The translations under genes and the position numbers were made by a program. A DNA stretch of 64,000 bases from Pyrenopolyporus hunteri (taxonomy: Eukaryota > Ascomycota > Sordariomycetes > Xylariales > Hypoxylaceae). Under the pieces are notes generated by a model that worked only from the letters and a program-made list of their open reading frames with translations, was not told the DNA's origin and ran no database searches. Positions 56,765-64,000 of this stretch are shown here, piece after piece (position 1 is the first letter of the stretch; each line of letters opens with the position of its first letter). Where the stretch lies: contig CADCXC010000012.1 in the NCBI GenBank assembly GCA_902806595.1, positions 868,001-932,000 of the forward strand, given 5' to 3'.

Positions 56765-58490
56765 ATGGCCTCGCCCGAGGTAGCGAAAGACTCAGACCCC
56801 GACACCAGGGAGCTCACTGCTCCCGTGGACGAGGAATATGCCTCCTCAACCAATGACGGGGTGCAGCGGTTTGCGTATTCCGATTCGCGGAAGATCGGCG
56901 TCACCGGGGCGGTGTTCTTAATTTTGAACAAGATGATCGGAACCGGAAGTAAGTGGACATCTACTCGGTCGCGTTCGTGGGTAAGCGCTGTGGCGGACGA
57001 ACTGACCGGTTATTGCAAGTTTTCTCAACCCCCTCGGGTATCTTCGCGGCCACTGGCTCAGTTGGAATATCGATTATCCTTTGGATTGTCGGCGGTATCA
57101 TAACATTCTGTGGCCTGAGCGTGTTTCTTGAGTTCGGGCTGGCTATCCCGCTTTCTGGTGGCGAGAAGAACTACCTCGAGAGAGTCTACCGTCACCCACG
57201 ATATCTAGCTACTTGTGTTCTGGCTTCGCAGATGATCCTGCTGGGATTTTCGTCGGGGAACGCTCTCGCATTTGGCCGGTACATCTTGGCAGCTTCCGGT
57301 AGCAAGGAAGGCGATGGCTGGACGGCTCGCGGTATAGCGATCGCGTGCATTACTTTCGTTGTTGGACTCCATTCGACACTTCCTAAGTGGGGGCTGAGGC
57401 TGGTGAACGTTCTGGGGGTATTTAAGGTCGTCATTCTGGTCTTCATCGTGTTTTCGGGCTTCGCCGCCATCTCCGGCCGACTCCTCGTTCCGCCACCGGG
57501 CAACTTCAAGAACGCGTTCGCCATCGAGGTCACCGAGAACTATGGCGGCCAGGGTGCGTATGGATATGCAACGGCGTTATTGCAGATTATCTACAGTTAT
57601 AAGGGTTGGGAGAACGCCAACTACGTGCTTGGAGAGCTGAAGAATCCGCGTAAAACGCTTTCGATTGCTGCACCGATCGCCATCGGCGGCGTCACCATCC
57701 TTTACGTCTTGGCCAACGTCGCCTACTTTGCGGCAATATCTAAGGACGACCTCGCCACATCCGAAGTTTTGGTGGCTGGCTTGTTCTTCCGTAATGTGTT
57801 CGGCGATAGTGCTGCCGCACGAGCTCTCCCTGCTTTCGTTGCGCTGAGCAATCTGGGCAACGTCTTAGCCGTTAGTTTTGCGCACGCTCGGCTCAACCAG
57901 GAATTCGGCAAGGAAGCTCTCCTTCCCTATGGAAAGTTCTGGGCTTCCATCAAGCCTTTCAACGCCCCCGCTGCTGCGGTAAGCCTCCTCCCTTGAACTG
58001 TAGGTACGGTTATCTAATCTATGACGGCTGACTCGAATAGCTTTTCCTGCACTGGCTCGTCACCGTGATCGTCCTCGTCGCGCCTCCAGCGGGTCCCGCA
58101 TACAATTTCATCGTCAACTTGTACACCTACCCAGGCGCTTGGATTAACGGCTTCGTCGCTGCCGGTCTCATCTATCTTCACTATAAAAAGTCCGAGAATT
58201 GGTCGTCGCCGTGGCATACGTATCTACCGATTACGGTGCTATATTTATTGGCTAATATCTTCCTCGCCATCGTCCCGTTCATCCCGCCGAACGGGGATTG
58301 GAACGCGGAGGGCTACCCTTACTTTGTATTCCCCGTCGTTGGAGTCGGCGTATTGCTTCTCGGTGGAGTTTACTGGGCGTGTTGGTCTAAACTCTGGCCG
58401 GCCATTGGCGGGTACAGAATCGAAGCTCACAGAATCGTCGAGGATGACGGCAAGGAAGTCGTCAGATACAGGAAGATTAAGACGAGGTAG
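56765..58490 (+). CDS. Amino-acid permease, Mup1-like (APC/LAT type)
   Basis: Three exons: 56765-56948, 57020-57978 and 58041-58490; 530 aa. Introns are 71 nt (GTAAGT...GCAAG) and 62 nt (GTAAGC...AATAG, branch CTGAC). Splicing restores the helix 1 signature KMIGTGIFSTPSGIF of the Mup1 group. About twelve hydrophobic helices follow, with family segments LAIPLSGGEKNYLERVYRHP, SYKGWENANYVLGELKNPRKTL, and FVALSNLGNVLAVSFAHAR. Yeast Mup1 is a plasma-membrane high-affinity methionine transporter; substrate here is inferred by subgroup. The N-terminal 45 residues are acidic and cytosolic-like, without a signal peptide, as usual for these carriers. Not adjacent to the MetE-like gene despite the related theme. 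Confidence 0.92.
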
Positions 58491-60387
58491 CCGTAATGTT
58501 GGAGCTATGAAGCATGTTTGTTTTAGTTGCGTTGGAACTTAGATTCCCCGCGTATGGGGCTGGCTTTGCCTATATACCGACACGTTAGAGTAATATTAAG
58601 AGGTGCCAATAACCCATTCGCGCAATTGTAAAACCTAAAGCTTTTCAAGCCCAAGCGGGCTTTCTTACAGTATTTGTCTGTATCGTCAAGTTTCCTAAGC
58701 ACCCGTCACGTGCTCGACGTCAGCGTCTACGGGAGAGATCTTGAGAGTAAAGATACTACCCTTAGATGGTGGCCCCATAATCAATCATAAACCACGGGCC
58801 ATGATATAGGGTTTGGTAAAATAGGAGCAGTTACGGGAAGCCAGAAGTACAAGGGGGTTAGAGAGAATATAGCTGGTGATAGTGGACTTAGACTCCCCCG
58901 CCCTCGACTGAAGTCTTAAAAGGACGAGTAAAGCCTATAGATGATGGACTATTACTGTAATATAATTAGGTAGTTATAGATATTATTCATGACTAAGATG
59001 CAAGAGGTGCTTATCAATTATAGGCAGTTGCAGCTCTAGGTGGGCAGTTGAGTACCTACCTAACCTTGGCTGGGCGATTATTTCGGACATAGGAAGAGAA
59101 ATGATAATGTTGTGTAACATCACCTAGTTGATATACACATGCATGTCTGACATACCCTAGGTACCTAGGTACCTTACCTCAGGGAGGTAGTTTAGCTCGG
59201 CTAAAAGCAACGTGGTTGAGCTCCATTTTATTTATTTATTTATTATTTACTTATTTACTCATTATTATACACTTGTACATATTAATAAATATAAAATATA
59301 TACACACGTCGAGCCATTTGGGCTTCCCTCGTATTTTTTCCCTTTCTGCTACTTGGATAGTGCGTAGGCCGGTACATACCGTGGTTGGGAACACAGGGTA
59401 TAAGTAATCGAAATGTGGGCAATATGTAGGCGATATGTAGGTGATAGTAGTCCGGTGTAACCGTCTGACTTCCCTTCTTTCCCCCGGATCCACACTTCTA
59501 TACTGTACCTACGTATCTTTGGCCTACCACATGCTGGTTGAGGTTCATCTTCCCTACCTTTTTCTTTTCTTTTTCTTTTCTTAATTCTTGAATCTTAATT
59601 CTCTCGTGGCCTGTTCAACCGTCATACCCAACATTTTCCCAATTCCTATAAACTGCTCCTTAATTTCCGAAATAGGTACTTGACTAGTAACCTTTTCAAA
59701 GTATTCTATTTCGTCCCCTCCCCCTCCCCCTCCAATCCCCCCACCAACTGAGGCCGGCCTGTGATAGCTACGTCGATGTTCGGCTCGGTTAGTCATGAAT
59801 GATCGCAACTTGTGATTGGTCATAACTCCCCGTCACATTGCCTGCTACCGCCAAAGCTACGGTACCAAGCCCCATCGTTCGGGCTACGGCCCGGTGCGTG
59901 TTTGCGCTAGGGTCTTGCGTCTTCGGCGGCTCATCCTGCGGCGTTCTACGGTTCAGGCGCATTTCAGGTGCGGAGAAGAAAGCCTAGAGCTGCGTTTCTC
60001 GTTCAATGCTTAGGCCAAACGGGGGTCCAGATCAATTCAATTCTTCCACTCGGTCATCTATTCGCCCAGTTCTCTTCGTCTCTCCATTCTCGTCTGGGGC
60101 TGCTTCTTTCTCCCTTCAAGTTCCATTCTAATTTCCTGTGAAATTTCAACTCGACGCTTAAGACATCTACTTCGTCTACCTCGTCCACCTCGTTTACCTC
60201 GTTTACATGCCCCTCCTGGGATTCGAACCCTCAAACTTTCGAACTCTACGTGTGTAGGTGCCTAAGACTCGTAGGTAATAATCCGTAATTGGCAATTCGA
60301 GCGAACACCGCCCACGCCCGACTATACACCTACGTCGTAGGTTTTACGTTTGTAGCAACTTCATGACCGCTCAGTTCCCCAAGCGAG
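58491..60387. other. Intergenic region with simple repeats
   Basis: Contains a CACGTG box (58707-58712), a TAGGTACC cluster (59157-59180), a TTTA tract (59223-59260), TTTTC repeats (59560-59580), and CCTCGTTTAC/TACCTCGTCC repeats (60165-60207). Apart from the possible small ORF at 59581-59823, no gene. Confidence 0.55.
59581..59823 (-). CDS. Possible small protein with Gly run
   Basis: 80 aa from an ATG at 59823. Residues about 26-36 are a Gly run (VGGGIGGGGGGDE); the rest (VPISEIKEQFIGIGKMLGM then TVEQATRELRFKN) looks like amphipathic helices rather than random translation. No family recognised; could equally be a chance frame. Its stop lies next to TTTTC repeats. Confidence 0.25.
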   Translation of the reverse strand: MTNHKLRSFMTNRAEHRRSYHRPASVGGGIGGGGGGDEIEYFEKVTSQVPISEIKEQFIGIGKMLGMTVEQATRELRFKN

Positions 60388-62312
60388 ATGGCGGACGAGA
60401 CTCCGCCGGGGGATCATGGAAGTCCCGTCGGCAAGCTTAACAATGCTATTTCCGACTTCGCGTCTTCTTACGTCAAGAAGGAGTTACAGCAACTGACCCG
60501 CAAGCGAGATGACGAACTGGCGCGGAGCCATGTGCCTAAGCTCCGCGCTCTGCTCAGAGAGGTCGACAGGGAGCGCCAGGCCTATGAGCAAGACAAGGAG
60601 AAGTTGATCCTTGGTCTGCGCAAGAAGTTGGAGCTGCTTGAAGTCGACCCTGACACCATTGAAAGCACCATCTCTGAGCTCGCCCCAGTTACACCCAAAT
60701 ATCTGAGCGTCATACCCAGCGCCTCGACCCTCACCATACGACCGCCGACACCTCTCATGTCACCAGTCCGTGATAACTACTTCAACACTGTTCTTGGTGC
60801 GGATATCCTGGCGAGTGGTCCTTCATTGGCTTCGCAACTTCCCGACCGGGCATCTTCCAACCCAATAAAGGGACAATCGTCAAGTCCAACAAACATTAAC
60901 GTTTCGCCTACCGCCGCTCCCAATCTCGACCGTCCAAAACAGAGTGAAATCCTCTCTGAAAGTCTCGTCGTCAGTAAAACTCATAAACGGTCTATCACGG
61001 ATGGCGACGTTAGCGTAAGCGGAAAGAGACGGAAGATAGACGGCGGAAAGGTAAATATCGAATTTCTCTTCCTCCCTACTTCGCGATTCGGCCAGCTATC
61101 TAACGGCGGACCAGACGTCAAGCCGCGCCCAGTCGGATATTTTCCGCAAAATCGCATTCCCCAATCTGGAAACGGGGGAGCGCATCTTCCGTCACGCAGA
61201 GCGTCAAGGCCTCTTCGTCATACGATGCAATCGCCCTAACTGCCAAACGGGTTTCTTCACGGATCCGCCTCTAGCATATAACAGAGCTTTGAAGCACTTC
61301 CAGAATCATGGCGAGACGGGGCTAGATGGCGAGGAACTATCTAACGAGTATATCTTCGAAAATTTCGCATGCGAAAGTAAGCAATGCTACCTCCGGTTGT
61401 TTAATTATCTTAAGCATATAAGGCTAACTTTGGGGTGTGTAGTCGAAGGCTCGAGCATGGTTAGCAAGTATTGGATTAAGGAACATCTTGGCCCATCTCC
61501 ACATACCTGTAGGTAAAGAAATTTACAATCTCATCCCACCAAATGGTAGCTAGCTGTTTCAAACTAGACGTGCCTACTAGGGCCTGATACTGACATCTTC
61601 AGTCGTTCCCGGGAAATCGAAGTCTAGGAATTCGCAAGCGGACCCCTCCGCCGTACGGAAAAAACAAGAGGACGACAAGAATTATACGCCGTCCAGCAAA
61701 ACCCGAAATCCCGTCGTGGCCGACGAGGTCGAAGAGGCCGAGGAGGAGTTGGAAACTGAGAAGCCACGCCGCACTCCAAGAAGCGTGCCGCGTCCAGACT
61801 ACGCAGAGCTAGTCGCGAACAAGGACCCCTGGAATTTATCGGACGGCGATAGCGACGTAGGCATACATACACCCTCCAAATCCAACCGACAGGACAAAAC
61901 ACTACGGCTAACATGTTTCCACAGAAAACCGCCCCCCGTTCCATTAAAGAGAACCGTCCCCGCACGCCCGCTAACGGCACCATCAAGGCTGCGGCATCCA
62001 GGAGCAGTAGGTCGCGTAGTAGCTCGAAGCGGTCAACCCCTGGACCGTCTACCCACAGGGCGAAGACTACGGAACCGAGTAAGTACGTCGACTTCTCCTC
62101 CCATGCACGTGGGTACCCACTGACGCTTCTTAGGCCCTTTGGGTATACCTCAGAGCAGTGGCCGCGACGGTCTGCACCTAGTTAAGGATCGTCAACAACG
62201 CCAACAGCAGCAGCAGCAGCAACGCCGCAGCGAGCCGCGTATCGCGCTTATCGATGGACATATCTTGAAGATAAAATTCAGAGCTGTAGAGCTAGCTCGC
62301 AGGAAGAAGTGA
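60388..62312 (+). CDS. C2H2-like zinc-finger protein with coiled-coil N-terminus, six exons
   Basis: Exons 60388-61050, 61115-61376, 61443-61508, 61603-61856, 61925-62078 and 62134-62312; 525 aa. All five introns are GT-AG (55-94 nt) with CTAAC or CTGAC branches, and all phases close. Residues about 20-95 are helical and charged (SYVKKELQQLTRKRDDELAR to LGLRKKLELLEVDPD). A basic patch KRRKIDGGK near residue 220 resembles a nuclear localisation signal. Cys259, Cys264, His282 and His286 (CNRPNC...KHFQNH) form a C-x4-C-x17-H-x3-H pattern, a plausible zinc finger. Then follow YWIKEHLGPSPH, a basic/acidic disordered region, and a Gln run of five to seven near the C-terminus. Probably a nuclear protein; not one I can name. 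The short exon 3 and the intron at 61857-61924 are inferred from frame only. Confidence 0.75.
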
Positions 62313-63011
62313 TTGCGATTTATACCTCACCTCCTTACCAGCTCGCTTGCTTGCTAAGCAACTTGATTATTTACGAATTGATGTTTACGAATGAGTTATA
62401 CCCACCCACGCCAAGATGTTCAGGGGTAAGAGGCTTGCATACCTGGGGCACTTGCATGATAGCATTCTGACAACCGCATCGCCGCATCTGTTACACGGCT
62501 GGGAAAGGCATAGATGATACGGATCGCATCAGGAAGGCGACTTTGTTCATAAGGGATTGGTCTCAAACCTCCGTCGATATCATCATCCTACCAGTTGATA
62601 GGCCTGGTAGGCAAGCGATATGGATCGATGGTCCGTATATACTACGGCCAACATGCATATAGTTATCGACGCGCCTCAAAACGCGCCCCAAATAGGAACC
62701 TTGATCTAATCTCTTGCTCTCCCTGCCGCTGCTTTCTGCGAAGTGGACTATCATATATACTTAACATCTTAACAATATTGCCATCTGCATATCAGCACAT
62801 CTAGACCAATTTCTAAACACTCCAGGTCCTATACCGTTTAAGATCTAACTCCGGATCCGATTAATTCGAAAATAGTAGATGACCGGAGAAGTAGTAGATA
62901 GATAGGACAGATCAAGAACAGCTCAATGGCCGGTTTCGCCCACTCGATTTTCAGCTAATCCACGCCGTCTTCTGAATAAACCATCATCGCCTTTCCTCGC
63001 CCGCTTCTCCT
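62313..63011. other. Convergent intergenic region
   Basis: 3' flanks of the zinc-finger-like gene and the acyl-CoA synthetase gene. No supported ORF. Confidence 0.5.
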
Positions 63012-64000
63012 TCACAGCTTGGCATTCCCTCCCTTCAGCGCGTCCCAATCGCGCTGGGTAAACGGGACGTAGGCGGAGCCCCCCTTCGCATGGTCGGGAA
63101 CCCAGAAGACCGGGTCGGGGGCGGTCTGGGCAGGGTCGACGCCGGCGCGCTTGAGGGGCACCTTGTCCTGCTTGTTGTTGTGGGTGGCGGAACGCGCGGA
63201 GATGCGGCGCACGAAGATGGGCACGGCGTACTTGGGGAGGTGGGCTTGGGCGTGCCTGTTTTTAAGCAGAGGGGGGCTTGGTTAGCGGGTGGGCTGATAA
63301 GGGAACGGGGTGGCGCTTTTCTTTGGCCTTTCTTAATGGTGGGAAGTATAATACTGTGTGGGATTGGTGGCGTTTCTTCTGTCTCACTTGATCGGAGAAA
63401 GACGAAGGGGGCGTGTGCGAGGAGAGAGGGGATTGCCATTACCCATCGTTATTTATAAGGATTTTATAGAAAAGAGGCTTTGTATTAAGGGGTGAAAGCC
63501 TAGGAAAGGTCCGACTTACTTCAATAGAGCGTTATAATCAAATGACTTGATGGCCGGGTCGATATAGATAGCCGCCATGCCGGCTTTGCCGTCGTGGTTC
63601 GGTAGCGACACGCCGTACACAGTCGCCTCGCTCACTCCCGGGAACCGGCCCAGCACCTCGGACACCTCGGCGGTAGACACGTTCTCGCCCTTCCAGCGGA
63701 ACGTGTCGCCCAGCCGATCTAGGAAAAACCAGCGGCCGTCGTCGTCCCGTCGCAGCGCGTCGCCGGTGCGGTAATATAGGTCGCCTTTGCGGAACACGTC
63801 GCGGACGTACTTCTTCGCCGTCGCCTCCTCGTTGCGGTAGTACCCCGGGAAGGCCGGGGTGATGGTGGGGGGCTGGGCGACGAGGATCTCGCCGCCGACG
63901 GAGTACGGGACGCGGCGGGCGAAGCCGGTCCTGGGGTCGCGCGCGATGTCGCCGGTGTCGACGTCGATCTCGACGGGCACGAAGACGTTGCGGAAGCGCC
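63012..64000 (-). CDS. FAT1-type very-long-chain acyl-CoA synthetase, 3' part
   Basis: Partial at the right edge; the frame is open through base 64000 (RFRNVFVPVEIDVDTGD...). Last two exons: 64000-63520 and 63255-63012, separated by a 264-nt intron (GTAAGT...AACAG). Splicing yields NALLKHAQAHLPKYAVPIF across the junction, as in the family. Visible hallmarks: YYRTGDALRRDDDGRW, then the FATP/VLACS signature FFLDRLGDTFRWKGENVSTAEV and VYGVSLPNHDGKAGMAA. These enzymes adenylate very-long-chain fatty acids and load them onto CoA, and may aid fatty-acid import. The protein ends in AKL, a PTS1-type tripeptide, so a peroxisomal form is likely. The catalytic N-terminal half and AMP-binding motif lie outside the window. 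Confidence 0.9.

Noticed and set aside
60180..60260. GGTTCGAATCC box on the minus strand, as in tRNA genes
   Set aside because: The T-arm stem would pair for only three bases, and no A-box or acceptor stem is found upstream.

Overview
The window looks like nuclear DNA from a filamentous ascomycete (Pezizomycotina, most likely a Sordariomycete). Genes are separate transcription units with short GT-AG introns (mostly 55-95 nt). Many introns carry CTAAC or CTGAC branch sites just before the acceptor. Intergenic DNA is long and sprinkled with palindromic TAGGTACCTA microsatellite clusters. Several gene families are typical of moulds: DUF1996 secreted proteins, a GCR1_C transcription factor, a Mup1-type permease and a fungal dynamin-like GTPase. 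I saw no rRNA, no convincing tRNA, no CRISPR and no recognisable intact transposon.

Layout. 0-9 kb: a large GPI-anchored cell-wall-type protein (2058-4124), a MetE C-terminal-domain methyltransferase (5479-6750) and, convergent with it, a METTL13/EEF1AKMT4-like methyltransferase (7432-8297). 9-19 kb: a kelch protein (9706-11023), two orphan proteins, a pair of related-looking four-TM membrane proteins (14159-16180) and a 3-ketoacyl-CoA thiolase (16627-17883). 19-26 kb: a coiled-coil protein and a large LRRC40-like leucine-rich-repeat protein. 27-36 kb: a decayed DUF1996 gene beside AT-rich DNA, a small secreted protein, a dynamin-like GTPase and a conserved Ser-rich protein. 36-45 kb is essentially gene-free. 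It ends in about 1.5 kb of low-complexity DNA leading into a GCR1_C-type transcription factor (45164-46343). 46-56 kb: an orphan Cys/His-rich protein, a secreted DUF6055 HExxH metallopeptidase, the intact DUF1996 gene (52481-53879) and another orphan. 56-64 kb: a Mup1-like amino-acid permease, a six-exon nuclear-type C2H2-like protein, and the 3' end of a FAT1-type very-long-chain acyl-CoA synthetase that runs off the right edge.

Genes do not form operons and no secondary-metabolite cluster is visible. Loose functional links are fatty-acid beta-oxidation (thiolase, and acyl-CoA synthetase ending in the peroxisomal signal AKL), methionine metabolism (MetE-like enzyme, Mup1-like permease) and a secreted/cell-surface set (GPI protein, two DUF1996 genes, DUF6055 peptidase, small secreted protein). 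Splice models were built by hand from frame, splice sites and family alignment from memory; none was checked by transcript data. The most informative observation is the DUF1996 pair. One copy reads through cleanly. The other, in the same frame over six exons, has a stop codon exactly where the family's conserved HLHQ motif lies, plus a missing IIGG segment, next to AT-rich DNA that suggests RIP.
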